A stretch of DNA of 63,640 nt, from NCBI RefSeq assembly GCF_001667735.1, contig NZ_LZJN01000026.1, positions 1 through 63,640 of the forward strand, read 5' to 3'. Position numbers and translations under genes: made by a program. Below, piece after piece: positions 20,837 through 30,411 of the stretch. Source of the stretch: Mycobacterium sp. E183 (GTDB lineage Bacteria; Actinomycetota; Actinomycetes; Mycobacteriales; Mycobacteriaceae). The number at the start of each line of letters is the position of its first letter. The stretch's first letter is position 1. The notes beneath the pieces were generated by a model. That model was not told the DNA's origin and made no database searches. It was given only the letters and a program-made list of their open reading frames with translations.

Positions 20837-22426
20837 TCAAGCCCCGGCGCCGAACTGGCCGGCGACGGCGCGGCGGTCCAGCGAGCCCTTCGCGGTATGC
20901 GGCAGCTCCGCCGCCTGCTGAAAGCTGGTCGGCACCTCGAAGGGGGCCAGCCGGTCCCGCCCGAACTCTGCGAGCTCCTCCGCGGTCGGTGCGACGGGGC
21001 CCCGGGGAACGATCACCGCGGCCACCGCCTCGCCGTACAGCTTGTCGGGGACCCCGAACACGGCGACCTCCAGCACGCCGGGATGGCTGCCGAGCACGCC
21101 CTCGACGCGTTCCGGGGAGATCTTCTCCCCGCCCCGGTTGATCAGTTCCTTGATGCGGCCGCGGATGATCAGCTCGCCCGACGCCGACAGCGTTCCCAGA
21201 TCACCGGTGCGCAGCCACCCGTCGGTGAAATTTGCCGCGGTGATCGCGGGGTCGCCGAGGTAACCCCGGACGACGGTCGGCCCGTGCAACCAGACCTCGC
21301 CGACCTCTCCCGCCGGCACGGGCGAGCCGTCGGATCCGACGATCCGAATCTGCGGCCCGGTCGACCGGCCGACCAGACCCGCTGTGGCACCGGGGTTTTC
21401 GTCATGGCCGATTTCGGTCGTCGCCACCTGATGGGTGGCCTCGGTCATGCCGAAGGCGCAGACCACCGGGGCGCCGAACGTGTCCTGCAGCTGCCGTGCC
21501 GCTTCGGCCGTGAGTGGCGCGCTGCAGCTGCGGATGAATCGCAACGCGGCGTTGCCGGGTCGGTCGCCTCCTGCCCGCTCCAAGAGGATCTGATGGATCG
21601 TCGGCACCGCCGTGTACCAGGTGGCGCGGACGGCGTCGACGTCGTCCCAGAAGGTGTGGGCCGAGAACCGTCCACGCGCGGGCAACAACACCGCACCGCC
21701 GGACACCAGGGTCGCCAGCAGCGCGGCGAGCAGCCCATGACCGTGGTAAAGCGGCATCACTGCCACCGTGGCATCGCGCGGTCCGAGGCCGTATCCGGCG
21801 ATGATCGCCCGCACCGAGGCGGCGATGTTGGCGCGCGTCCACGGGACCATCTTCGGCACCCCGGTGGTGCCGCCGGTGAACATGATCATGGCGTCGTCGT
21901 CGCGCAGCCCCTGGGGCGTCGAAAAGCCCTGCGCCGGAGGTGCAGTCGCGGCCAGGCGCACCGCCGGGGCGCTATCCGTAGCACCGGCCGTGACCGCGAA
22001 CGGCCACCACGGCAGGTCGCGTTCGCCTTGGTCGTCGGGCGCGTCGCCGTCGATCAGCACCGCCCTGGCCCCCACGGCCTCGCTGCGGGCGCGCTGCTCG
22101 CCGACCGGCAGGGCCGGATCCAGTGGAACCGCAACCAGTTCGGCCCGCGAAGCCGCCAGCAGTCCGACGACGAATTCAGCGTTGCTTGCGGAGCGCAGCG
22201 CGACACGGTCACCCGCGCGGAGCCCGGCCTGTCGGAGCTGCCCGGCCAGGTCGTCCACCAGCTGGACTAGATCGCGGTAGCCGAGCGGTATCCGCTCGGC
22301 GGTGACGACGAGAGCGGGCGCCTCCGGGGACCGGCGGGCCACCTCCTCGACCAGATCCACGATGCGTGCATCCGGGATCTCCGCCGACCCCGCGGCTTCG
22401 CTGCTGACGATCGCCTCAGACCTCAT
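20837..22426 (-). CDS. fadD7: AMP-forming acyl-CoA synthetase FadD7, possibly oxalyl-CoA synthetase
   Basis: 529 residues, ANL superfamily. P-loop MFTGGTTGVPKM, A5 region FGMTEATHQ, A7 GWLRTGDLG, hinge RGRIKELINRGGEKISP and catalytic Lys near the end (HTAKGSLDRR). Adenylates an acid then forms the CoA thioester. Small-acid CoA ligases of the Pcs60/AAE3 type make oxalyl-CoA; the divergent partner oxcA decarboxylates oxalyl-CoA, so oxalate is the likely substrate here (inference from pairing and family resemblance). AAAGGAG before the ATG. Shares its promoter region, including two LysR-type dyads, with oxcA. Confidence 0.88.
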   Translation of the reverse strand: MRSEAIVSSEAAGSAEIPDARIVDLVEEVARRSPEAPALVVTAERIPLGYRDLVQLVDDLAGQLRQAGLRAGDRVALRSASNAEFVVGLLAASRAELVAVPLDPALPVGEQRARSEAVGARAVLIDGDAPDDQGERDLPWWPFAVTAGATDSAPAVRLAATAPPAQGFSTPQGLRDDDAMIMFTGGTTGVPKMVPWTRANIAASVRAIIAGYGLGPRDATVAVMPLYHGHGLLAALLATLVSGGAVLLPARGRFSAHTFWDDVDAVRATWYTAVPTIHQILLERAGGDRPGNAALRFIRSCSAPLTAEAARQLQDTFGAPVVCAFGMTEATHQVATTEIGHDENPGATAGLVGRSTGPQIRIVGSDGSPVPAGEVGEVWLHGPTVVRGYLGDPAITAANFTDGWLRTGDLGTLSASGELIIRGRIKELINRGGEKISPERVEGVLGSHPGVLEVAVFGVPDKLYGEAVAAVIVPRGPVAPTAEELAEFGRDRLAPFEVPTSFQQAAELPHTAKGSLDRRAVAGQFGAGA

Positions 22427-22518
22427 CGCTTCGCTCCTTTACGCTTCGCCGTCACAAGCAACTGCTCGAACCATGCCGGGTGAGCCTCCCACCCGTCCAA
22501 TACCGAATCACTCACGGC

Positions 22519-22537
22519 CGATAACCAACGGCTATCG
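22519..22537. promoter_or_regulatory. LysR-type dyad 1 (candidate OxyS site)
   Basis: CGATA-ACCAACGGC-TATCG, with arms extendable to 8 bases and one mismatch (CGATAACC/GGCTATCG). It contains T22522-N11-A22534, the classical LysR T-N11-A box. Lies 93 bases upstream of the fadD7 start on the opposite side from oxcA. Confidence 0.65.
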
Positions 22538-22561
22538 ACGCCGCGAAACCGCGGCTGACTA

Positions 22562-22588
22562 GCGCCGATAGACGACATGTATCGGCGC
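22562..22588. promoter_or_regulatory. LysR-type dyad 2 (candidate OxyS site), oxcA side
   Basis: GCGCCGATA and TATCGGCGC, a perfect 9-base inverted repeat with a 9-base spacer. The core CGATA-N9-TATCG and the T-N11-A box are the same as in dyad 1, 47 bases away centre to centre. It is about 96 bases before the oxcA ATG. Confidence 0.7.
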
Positions 22589-22683
22589 ATAGCGGCCCCG
22601 TCTTGGACACCCGCCGGGCCCCGGCGTCAAAGTAAGGGCGCAGGCTTTGCTTCACCTCCGACCAGACGTGAGGAGTCACCACC

Positions 22684-24414
22684 ATGACCGCAGTTTCGGC
22701 ATCCCCCGGCCAGGCGCAGGGGTCCGCGCGGCTGATCGACGGATTCCACCTGGTGGTGGAGGCGCTCAAGGCCAACGACGTGCACACCGTCTACGGGATC
22801 GTCGGCATCCCGGTCACCGACCTCGCCCGCGTCACACAGGCGTCCGGCATCCGCTACATCGGCTTCCGGCAGGAGGGTTCGGCCGGCAATGCGGCGGCCG
22901 CGGCCGGATTCCTCACCGGCCGGCCGGGGGTGTGCCTCACGACGTCCGGTCCCGGTTTCCTCAACGGGTTGCCGGCGCTCGCCAACGCCACCACGAACTG
23001 CTTCCCGATGATCCAGATCTCGGGATCGAGCGATCGGGCGCTGGTCGATCTGCAGCGCGGTGACTACCAGGACATCGACCAGCTCAACGCCGCGCGGCCA
23101 TTCGTGAAGGCGACCTACCGGATCAACCGGATCGAGGACATCGGGCGCGGCGTCGCGCGCGCCATGCGCTCCGCGATCTCCGGCCGTCCCGGCGGCGTGT
23201 ACCTCGACATCCCCGGCGACGTGCTGGGGCAAGCCATGGACGCCGCGGCCGGCGCGGACACCGTCTGGCGGATCGTCGACCCGGCGCCCCGGCAGCTGCC
23301 GGCACCCGAGGCGGTCGAGCGCGCGCTGCAGGTGCTTGCGCGAGCGGAACGACCGTTGATCGTGCTCGGCAAGGGGGCGGCATACGCCCAGGCGGACAAC
23401 GTGATCCGCGAGTTCGTGGAGGCCAGCGGCATTCCTTTTCTGCCGATGTCGATGGCCAAGGGCCTGCTGCCGGATTCACACCCGCAGTCGGCGGCGGCCG
23501 CGCGCTCGCTCGCGATCGCACGCGCCGACGCGGTGCTGTTGGTCGGCGCACGTCTGAATTGGCTTCTCGGGCATGGGGATTCGCCGCAGTGGTCGGCGCA
23601 CGCCAAGTTCATTCAGGTCGACATAGCGCCGGCGGAGTTCGACAGCAATCAGCCGATCGCGGCGCCCCTGGCCGGTGACATCGGCTCGGTGATGACGGCG
23701 TTGCGTGACGGCTTGGCCGCCCGTCCCGTCACCGCGCCCGCGGAATGGACCGGGGAGCTCGCCGAGCGCACCGCCCGCAATGATGCCAAGATGCGCGAGC
23801 GGCTGGCCGAAGATCCGCACCCGATGCGCTTCTACAACGCGCTTGGCGCGATTCGCGCTGTGCTGCAGGACAACCCGGAGGCGTACGTGGTCAACGAGGG
23901 GGCCAACGCGCTGGACCTGGCCCGCAACGTCATCGGTATGGAGCTACCGCGCCACCGGCTGGACACGGGCACCTGGGGCGTCATGGGCATCGGCATGGGC
24001 TACGCCATCGCCGCCGCCGTCGAGACCGGGCAGCCCGTGGTCGCGATCGAGGGGGACAGCGCGTTCGGGTTCAGCGGCATGGAAGTCGAGACCATTTGCC
24101 GCTACCGCCTGCCGGTGACCGTGGTCATTCTCAACAATGGTGGCGTCTACCGCGGCGACGAGGCACCCAACGGCTCCGACCCGGCACCGACCGTGCTCAA
24201 CGCGCGGGCACGTCACGAGCTGATCGCGGAGGCCTTCGGCGGCAAGGGATATCACGTCACCACCCCTTCGGAGTTACGCTCTGCCCTGTCCGAGGCGATT
24301 GGCTCTCGCGGACCGGCGGTCATCGACTGCGAACTCGACCCGGCGGCGGGAGTGGAAAGTGGGCATCTGGCGAGCCTGAACCCGACCAGCAAGGCGGTCA
24401 ACGCCGGTGGGTGA
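22684..24414 (+). CDS. oxcA: Oxalyl-CoA decarboxylase
   Basis: 576 residues, ThDP-dependent. Decarboxylates oxalyl-CoA to formyl-CoA and carbon dioxide. Catalytic Glu64 in FRQEGSAGNAA, central domain with DVLGQAMDAA, and a canonical ThDP-Mg motif EGDSAFGFSG ending ILNNGG. The N-terminal EALKANDVHTVYGIVGIPVTDLARV is typical of oxalyl-CoA decarboxylase and 2-hydroxyacyl-CoA lyase. No second CoA-transferase adjoins it; FadD7 probably supplies the CoA ester instead. GTGAGGAGTCACCACC precedes the ATG. Its 3' end overlaps the convergent oxyS by 17 bases. Matches Rv0118c in position. Confidence 0.93.
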   Translation: MTAVSASPGQAQGSARLIDGFHLVVEALKANDVHTVYGIVGIPVTDLARVTQASGIRYIGFRQEGSAGNAAAAAGFLTGRPGVCLTTSGPGFLNGLPALANATTNCFPMIQISGSSDRALVDLQRGDYQDIDQLNAARPFVKATYRINRIEDIGRGVARAMRSAISGRPGGVYLDIPGDVLGQAMDAAAGADTVWRIVDPAPRQLPAPEAVERALQVLARAERPLIVLGKGAAYAQADNVIREFVEASGIPFLPMSMAKGLLPDSHPQSAAAARSLAIARADAVLLVGARLNWLLGHGDSPQWSAHAKFIQVDIAPAEFDSNQPIAAPLAGDIGSVMTALRDGLAARPVTAPAEWTGELAERTARNDAKMRERLAEDPHPMRFYNALGAIRAVLQDNPEAYVVNEGANALDLARNVIGMELPRHRLDTGTWGVMGIGMGYAIAAAVETGQPVVAIEGDSAFGFSGMEVETICRYRLPVTVVILNNGGVYRGDEAPNGSDPAPTVLNARARHELIAEAFGGKGYHVTTPSELRSALSEAIGSRGPAVIDCELDPAAGVESGHLASLNPTSKAVNAGG

Positions 24415-25330
24415 TACGCGACAGTTGCACGTCGAAGAACTCGTTCAGCGACAGCTGCGCGGCGGAGGCGGCGAGCGCCCGGGCGATCGGCGACCCGGGG
24501 CCTGCGGAATTGGTCGCCAGGGCGATGTCCGCCGTGAGCACCGGGTCGACCATCTGCACCGCGCGGACCTCCGGGCCCAGCGGCGACGTCCACAACCAGG
24601 TGTGCGGCACGATGCACGCCCAGTTGCCCGCGGCGACCTGTGCGAATAGCGAAGCGACGGAGTCGGTTTCGACCTGGGGCGACACCTCTATGGCGTGGTC
24701 CGCGAATGCCTTGTCGATGATCTGCCGGTCCCGCATGTCCGCGGTGAGCAATGCCAGCGGCAGCTGGGCGGCCTCCGGCCAGGTCATCGTCGATGCGGCG
24801 GACCCCAACATGTCCGCGGGTGACAACAGCACATAGTGCTCCCGGTACAGCGGCACCAGATTCACCTCATGGGCCTCGTCGGGCTCTGCGTGCACGATCG
24901 CGGCGTCCAGTTCGAATTCCCGCAGCCGACGGTACAGTTCGGTGCCCGCCAGCCGGGAAAGGATGTGCACCTTCGCCAACGGGTGCTCGGAGCAGAACGC
25001 CGAGAGCACCAGCGACGCCGTCGTCGACGCCGTGGGCACCGTCCCCAACCGGAGCATGCCGGTGATGCCGGACCGCACCGCATGCACCTCGGCCTTGAAC
25101 GCGTCGTGTTCGGCCAGAATCCGCCTGGCCCACACCACCAACCGCTCCCCTTCGGGCGTGAGGCCCTCGAAGCTGTGGCCGCGATTGATCAGGGTGACGT
25201 TCAGTTCCCGTTCCAGCTTGGCGATCGCGGCAGAGAGCGCCGGTTGGGAGACGAAGCATTTCTCGGCAGCGCGGGCGAAGTGGCGCTCCTGCGCGACCGC
25301 GACGAAATACTCCAGCTGACGGAAGAGCAC
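24398..25330 (-). CDS. oxyS: LysR-family regulator OxyS
   Basis: 310 residues from GTG 25330, fixed by GAGGAGGTGCGG upstream; a longer frame to 25585 has no such site. N-terminal winged helix (1-60, FRQLEYFVAVAQERHFARAAEKCFVSQPALSAAI), then the periplasmic-binding-like effector domain. Cys25 sits inside the DNA-binding region, as in M. tuberculosis OxyS, reported as an oxidative-stress regulator that represses katG. Genomically it is tied to oxcA (convergent, overlapping), and two T-N11-A dyads lie in the oxcA-fadD7 promoter region, suggesting it also controls oxalate genes. Effector unknown. Confidence 0.9.
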   Translation of the reverse strand: MLFRQLEYFVAVAQERHFARAAEKCFVSQPALSAAIAKLERELNVTLINRGHSFEGLTPEGERLVVWARRILAEHDAFKAEVHAVRSGITGMLRLGTVPTASTTASLVLSAFCSEHPLAKVHILSRLAGTELYRRLREFELDAAIVHAEPDEAHEVNLVPLYREHYVLLSPADMLGSAASTMTWPEAAQLPLALLTADMRDRQIIDKAFADHAIEVSPQVETDSVASLFAQVAAGNWACIVPHTWLWTSPLGPEVRAVQMVDPVLTADIALATNSAGPGSPIARALAASAAQLSLNEFFDVQLSRITHRR

Positions 25331-25728
25331 CCGCACCTCCTCGGCCCGAAGGAGTTTTGCTGAGGCTAACGCGTCACCGGCGCCCCGGCCAATCAGCGGG
25401 CCGGCGAGGAAGCTCGGTGGAAAGCGGCGGCGCGGGCGGGCCGAACTCGGCCGCACCCCGAAAGCGACTGCGCTGGTGGGAAACCGCCCCGACGGCGGCA
25501 ACCGCCGCGCAAGCGGGTCGTTTATCTCCAGCCCAAAATGGTAATCCCCGTCAGACCGGGCCAGGGTCCGCCATGAACCGAGCATCCAGTCAACATGGCG
25601 GAATCTACGCGATGATCGGATCGCTACCGCTGAGCGGCGAACCCGCCAGAGTTTGCTGAAAGCGGCAGCGCCGGGACAGCCAGTAGAATAATCTGGTGTT
25701 TATCGCACCATACCGAAGGGTGGACGCC
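25331..25728. other. Intergenic region, oxyS/ldtA divergent
   Basis: 398 bases without a supported gene. It holds the oxyS ribosome site, a weak GCGAT-N6-ATCGC dyad at 25609-25624 and the short AT-rich GTAGAATAATC stretch at about 25684, a plausible -10 region for ldtA. No CGATA-N9-TATCG site is present here. Confidence 0.6.
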
Positions 25729-26484
25729 ATGCGCCGCGGTGTTCGTTATCTGTTTGTTATGGTCGCGATCACGACGCTGAGCCTCGTCGGAGCGACCGGC
25801 CGCAGCCACGCCGCCATTCCCGCTCCCCAACCCATGCCCGGCATCGCCGCGGTTTTGCCGGCCGACGGCGCGGTAGTGGGGGTCGCGCACCCGGTGGTGG
25901 TGACTTTCCGGGCACCCGTCGGTGACCGCGCCGCCGTCGAGCGGTCCATCCACGTGACGTCGCCGAGCAACACACCGGGGCACTTCGAATGGGTCAAGGA
26001 CGATGTCGTGCAGTGGGTGCCGAACCAGTACTGGCCTCCTCACACCCACGTCTCGGTGGGTATCCAGGCCCTCACGACGGGATTCGACACCGGTGACGCG
26101 CTTCTCGGCGTTGCGAGCATCTCCGGGCACACCTTCACCGTCAGCCGAAACGGCGAGGTGCTGCGCACCATGCCTGCCTCGATGGGCAAGCCCAGCCGGC
26201 CCACGCCGGTCGGCAACTTCACCGCCCTGGAAAAGGAGCGGTCGGTCGTGATGGATTCGCGGACCATCGGCATCCCGCTGAGTTCACCCGAGGGATACAA
26301 AATCACCGCCCAATACGCCGTCCGCGTCACATGGAGCGGCGTCTACGTGCACTCCGCGCCCTGGTCGGTCGATTCTCAGGGCTACGCCAACGTGAGCCAT
26401 GGCTGCATCAACCTCAGCCCCGACAACGCCGCGTGGTACTTCAACCAGGTGAACGTGGGGGATCCGATTCAGGTCGTCGCCTGA
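25729..26484 (+). CDS. ldtA: L,D-transpeptidase LdtA (LdtMt1 type)
   Basis: 251 residues, the exact length of M. tuberculosis LdtMt1. Signal peptide or anchor (RYLFVMVAITTLSLVGATG), an immunoglobulin-like domain (about 35-125) and the YkuD catalytic domain. Active site: His208 in VYVHSAP, then SHGCIN with catalytic Cys226. Forms 3-3 cross-links between meso-diaminopimelate residues of peptidoglycan; sensitive to carbapenems. ATG 25729 follows GAAGGGTGGACGCC; a GTG 11 codons upstream is open but less likely. Corresponds to Rv0116c. Confidence 0.95.
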   Translation: MRRGVRYLFVMVAITTLSLVGATGRSHAAIPAPQPMPGIAAVLPADGAVVGVAHPVVVTFRAPVGDRAAVERSIHVTSPSNTPGHFEWVKDDVVQWVPNQYWPPHTHVSVGIQALTTGFDTGDALLGVASISGHTFTVSRNGEVLRTMPASMGKPSRPTPVGNFTALEKERSVVMDSRTIGIPLSSPEGYKITAQYAVRVTWSGVYVHSAPWSVDSQGYANVSHGCINLSPDNAAWYFNQVNVGDPIQVVA

Positions 26485-26539
26485 TCCTGGCGGCGCACGC
26501 GCCCTTTTGAAACGCGGCGTGATCCAACCTTCCCTCCCC

Positions 26540-26555
26540 TGTGACAACCGTCACA
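26540..26555. promoter_or_regulatory. CRP-type site upstream of the carboxylic acid reductase
   Basis: TGTGA-CAACCG-TCACA, a perfect match to the CRP/FNR half-site pair TGTGA-N6-TCACA that mycobacterial CRP (Rv3676 type) recognises. It is 70 bases before the car ATG and 55 after the ldtA stop, so cAMP-dependent control of car is likely. Confidence 0.68.
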
Positions 26556-26625
26556 ACGCTTGAACGGAAGACTGGCCCGCGACGGTGAGTTCCGGTAGGA
26601 CGAGGACCCGAGCGAGAGGCTGTTC

Positions 26626-29600
26626 ATGACCGGTGACGCGGCGCACGAAGAATCGAACGTTGCGGGTGCGAGCAGCGCGGCGCGCGAGCGGGTGGCCGAC
26701 CGGATTCGCCGACTGGACGCGGGGGACGAGCAGTTCCGGAGCGCCAAGCCGGACCCGTCACTCCAGCGGACGGCCCGCCGGCCGGGACTGCGGCTGACCG
26801 AGATCCTGCAGACTTTCGTCGACGGTTACGCCGATCGTCCGGCGCTGGGCTGGCGGGCACGCTCGTTGGTCACCGATCCCGAAAGCGGCCGCACCACTGC
26901 GCAATTGCTCCCCCGGTTCGAGACCCTCAACTACCGCGATCTGTGGGCCAACGTAGGAGCGATCGCCACCGCATGGCGAAACGACACGGCTCACCCGGTG
27001 GCGCCCGGAGACTTCGTCGCCACAGTCGGTTTCGCCAGCGCCGAGTACCTGACCCTGGATTTGGTCTGCGGGTATCTCGGGCTGGTCGCGGTGCCCCTGC
27101 AGCACAATGCGGCGGCGTCCCGGTTGCGGCCCATCGTCGCCGAGGTCGAGCCGCGAGTACTCGCGGCGGGCGCCGGCTACCTCGACCTGGCCGTCGAAGC
27201 GGCGCTGGGCAGCGCGTCGGTGAGACGCCTGGTGGTCTTCGACTACTCCCCCCAAATCGACGATCAGCGCGAGGCTTTGGCGCGTGCGCGGGCGAAGCTT
27301 TCGGCCGCCGGCATGTCGGTGACGATCGAGACGTTCGACGAGCTGATCGAGCGCGGCCGCGCCCTGCCGCCCGAGCCGGCGTACGCCGGCGGCACCGACG
27401 AGCGGCTGGCCATGATCATGTACACCTCGGGCAGCACGGGGCTGCCCAAGGGTGCCATGTACACCGAGCGCATGCTGTGCAAGCTGTGGACCAACGAGCT
27501 GATGCCCGACTTCGCGGACACACCCGTGTTCAACGTCAATTTCATGCCGCTCAATCACCTCGGCGGCCGGATCCCCCTGTCGACTGCGTTCCAGGCGGGC
27601 GGCACCAGCTACTTCGTGCCCGAGAGCGACCTGTCCACGCTGTTCGACGACTGGAACCTGGTGCGCCCCACCGAAATGGGTTTGGTACCCCGGGTGGCGG
27701 AGATGCTGTACCAGCGCTACCAGAGTGCCGTCGACCGGCGGGTCGCCCAGGGGGCCGACGCGGAATCCGCGGAAGCCGAGGCGCGCACCGAGTTGCGCGA
27801 GCGGGTGCTGGGCGGGCGCATCGTCACCGCCTTCTGCGGCACCGCGCCCCTGGCAGCCGAGATGAGGGCCTTCGTGGAGAGTTGCCTGGAGGTCCATGTC
27901 CTCGACGGCTACGGGCTGACCGAGGTCGGGATGGTGACCAAGGACGGCCGGATCGCTGCGCCGCCGGTCTTGGACTACAAGCTCATCGACGTACCCGAGT
28001 TGGGTTATTTCCTTACCGACAAGCCCTTTCCGCGGGGCGAGCTGCTCGTCAAGTCGCTGACGGCCACGCCCGGATACTTCAAGCGCCCGGACGTCACCGC
28101 CAATGCCTTCGACGCGCAGGGCTACTACCGGACCGGTGATGTGATGGCGGAGCTGGAGCCGAACCGGCTCGCCTATGTCGACCGGCGCAACAACGTATTG
28201 AAGCTCGCCCAAGGCGAATTCGTCGCCGTCGCCAGCCTGGAGGCCGTGTTCAGCAGCGCGGCGCTGATTCGGCAGATCTTCGTCTACGGCAACAGCGAAC
28301 GCCCGTATCTGTTGGCCGTCATCGTGCCGACCGCCGACGCGCTGGACAGGTTCGCCGGTGATGCCGACGGGATCAAGACCGCTCTGCACGAATCCCTGCG
28401 CCAGGCAGCCGGCCTCGCCGAGCTGCAGTCCTACGAGGTGCCCGCCGACTTTCTCGTCGAGGTCGAGCCGTTCAGTGAGGACAACGGTCTGCTGTCCGGG
28501 GTGGGCAAGCTGCTCCGGCCGAAGCTCAAGGAGCACTACGGCGACCGGCTCGAGCAGCTGTACGCGGACTTGGCCGCCAACCGGGTTTCCGAGTTGCGGG
28601 CGCTGCGAGAGGGAGCGGCGGATCGGCCGGTCATCGACACGCTGTCCCGCGCCGCCGAGGCGCTCCTCGGTCTCGCCGGCGGTCCGCCCGACCCCGACGC
28701 CCTGTTCATCGAACTCGGCGGGGATTCGCTGTCGGCGTTGACCTTCTCCAACCTGCTGCAGGACATCTTCGACGTCGAGGTGCCAGTGGGAAGGATCATC
28801 GGTCCGGCCACCGATCTGGCTCAGCTCGCGGAATTCGTTGAGGCCGAGCGCCATTCGGGGTCACGCCGCCCGACGTTCGGGTCCGTGCACGGGATGGACG
28901 CCACCGAGGCCCGCGCGACCGACCTCAGGCTGGACAAATTCCTCGACCCGAAGACGCTGGCCGACGCCCCCACCCTGCCGCGGGCCACCGGCACACCGCA
29001 CACGGTGCTGTTGACCGGCGCCAACGGCTATCTCGGCCGCTTCCTGTGCCTGGAATGGCTGGAGCGCCTCGCCGAGACGGGCGGAAGACTGGTCTGCATC
29101 GTGCGCGGCACCGATGCGGCAGCGGCCGCCGAGCGTCTCGAAGGTGTCTACCGCAGTGGCGACCCGCATCTGGTCGATCGGTTCCGCGAATTGGCGGCCG
29201 ACCACCTCGAGGTCATCGCCGGCGACATCGGCGAGCCGAGCCTGGGGCTGGACCAAGCGACGTGGGACCGGCTGGCCCGCAGCGTCGACATGATCGTTCA
29301 CCCGGCGGCGCTGGTCAATCACGTGTTGCCGTACGACCAGCTGTTCGGGCCCAATGTCGTTGGCACCGCTGAAATCATCCGCCTGGCGCTCACCGCACGC
29401 ATCAAACCGGTGACCTATCTGTCGACGGTCGCCGTGGCCATGTCCGTCGATCCGGCCCGGTTCACCGAAGACGGTGACATCCGCACGATCAGCCCGGTGC
29501 GGCCGATCGGATCCGGCTACGCAAACGGGTACGCGAACAGCAAGTGGGCCGGAGAGGTGCTGCTGCGCGAGGCGCACGATCTCTGCGAGCTGCCGGTCGC

Positions 29601-30216
29601 CGTCTTCCGGTCCGACATGATCCTCGCCCACAGCCGCTACGCCGGGCAGCTGAACGTTCCAGATGCCTTCACGCGGTTGATCTTCAGCCTGCTGGTCACC
29701 GGAATCGCGCCGTCGTCGTTCTACGAGCCCACCGGCACCGGCGACCGGGCCAGGGCCCACTACGACGGCCTGCCCGCGGACTTCGTGGCCGAGGCCGTGG
29801 CGGCGCTCGGCGAGCAGCTCGCGATGGCCCCCGACGAGCCGGAGCCGTCCGGGACGTTCCGCTCCTTCGACGTGATGAACCCGCACGACGACGGGATCTC
29901 CCTGGACGTGTTCGTGGACTGGTTGATCGCCGACGGCCACGACATCCGGCGCATCGAGGATTACCACGAGTGGCTCCGGCGGTTCGGCACGGCGCTCCGC
30001 GCCCTGCCGGACCAGCAGCGGCAACAATCCGTGCTGCCGTTGCTGGACGCCTACCACCAGCCGGAGCGGCCGCTGCGCGGGGCGCCGGCCCCGACCGACG
30101 TCTTCCGTGCGGCGGTCCAGGCCGCAAAGATCGGTGCGGACAAGGACATTCCGCACCTGTCGGCCGACTTGATCGCCAAGTACGTGTTCGACTTGCGGTT
30201 ACTCGGGATGGTGTAG
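26626..30216 (+). CDS. car: Carboxylic acid reductase (A-PCP-R), FadD9-like
   Basis: 1196 residues. Adenylation domain (1-630) with [12 protein letters not shown] and YYRTGDVM; carrier domain with phosphopantetheine Ser701 in [10 protein letters not shown]; reductase domain (about 790-1190) with the NADP Rossmann motif TGANGYLG (797-804) and catalytic Tyr/Lys in [11 protein letters not shown]. Reduces a carboxylic acid to the aldehyde with ATP and NADPH; needs a phosphopantetheinyl transferase, not present in this window. Substrates of the family range from benzoate to fatty acids. GAGAGG upstream of the ATG, and a perfect CRP site at 26540. The enzyme is not in this place in M. tuberculosis, so the locus differs here. 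Confidence 0.95.
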   Translation: MTGDAAHEESNVAGASSAARERVADRIRRLDAGDEQFRSAKPDPSLQRTARRPGLRLTEILQTFVDGYADRPALGWRARSLVTDPESGRTTAQLLPRFETLNYRDLWANVGAIATAWRNDTAHPVAPGDFVATVGFASAEYLTLDLVCGYLGLVAVPLQHNAAASRLRPIVAEVEPRVLAAGAGYLDLAVEAALGSASVRRLVVFDYSPQIDDQREALARARAKLSAAGMSVTIETFDELIERGRALPPEPAYAGGTDERLAMIMYTSGSTGLPKGAMYTERMLCKLWTNELMPDFADTPVFNVNFMPLNHLGGRIPLSTAFQAGGTSYFVPESDLSTLFDDWNLVRPTEMGLVPRVAEMLYQRYQSAVDRRVAQGADAESAEAEARTELRERVLGGRIVTAFCGTAPLAAEMRAFVESCLEVHVLDGYGLTEVGMVTKDGRIAAPPVLDYKLIDVPELGYFLTDKPFPRGELLVKSLTATPGYFKRPDVTANAFDAQGYYRTGDVMAELEPNRLAYVDRRNNVLKLAQGEFVAVASLEAVFSSAALIRQIFVYGNSERPYLLAVIVPTADALDRFAGDADGIKTALHESLRQAAGLAELQSYEVPADFLVEVEPFSEDNGLLSGVGKLLRPKLKEHYGDRLEQLYADLAANRVSELRALREGAADRPVIDTLSRAAEALLGLAGGPPDPDALFIELGGDSLSALTFSNLLQDIFDVEVPVGRIIGPATDLAQLAEFVEAERHSGSRRPTFGSVHGMDATEARATDLRLDKFLDPKTLADAPTLPRATGTPHTVLLTGANGYLGRFLCLEWLERLAETGGRLVCIVRGTDAAAAAERLEGVYRSGDPHLVDRFRELAADHLEVIAGDIGEPSLGLDQATWDRLARSVDMIVHPAALVNHVLPYDQLFGPNVVGTAEIIRLALTARIKPVTYLSTVAVAMSVDPARFTEDGDIRTISPVRPIGSGYANGYANSKWAGEVLLREAHDLCELPVAVFRSDMILAHSRYAGQLNVPDAFTRLIFSLLVTGIAPSSFYEPTGTGDRARAHYDGLPADFVAEAVAALGEQLAMAPDEPEPSGTFRSFDVMNPHDDGISLDVFVDWLIADGHDIRRIEDYHEWLRRFGTALRALPDQQRQQSVLPLLDAYHQPERPLRGAPAPTDVFRAAVQAAKIGADKDIPHLSADLIAKYVFDLRLLGMV

Positions 30217-30411
30217 TGGTTAGCCGGGCAAGCCCCTCATGATCGCGACCTCTTGCTTACGTCCGACGTCGACCGCACCTCCATGGGCGTTCCTTCCGCG
30301 TCTGACGCCGCTGGTGCCTTCGCGGCCGCGCCACCAGACGGGCACTGGGCACCCGCCTTTGCGTGCCTATGCTGGCTGAGGGAAGGGATGCTCGCGGTGG
30401 GAGGAAACGAC

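Noticed and set aside
25609..25624. GCGAT-N6-ATCGC dyad near oxyS/ldtA as a possible OxyS site
   Set aside because: Spacing and arms differ from the CGATA-N9-TATCG pair at fadD7-oxcA; 5-base arms are common by chance at this GC content.
26490..26510. A short GGCG/CGCC hairpin followed by CTTTT after ldtA
   Set aside because: The stem is only 4 bp, too weak to call a terminator.
26758..28854. A 698-residue minus-strand frame opposite the carboxylic acid reductase
   Set aside because: Antisense to a well-supported A-PCP-R enzyme and has no recognisable domain.
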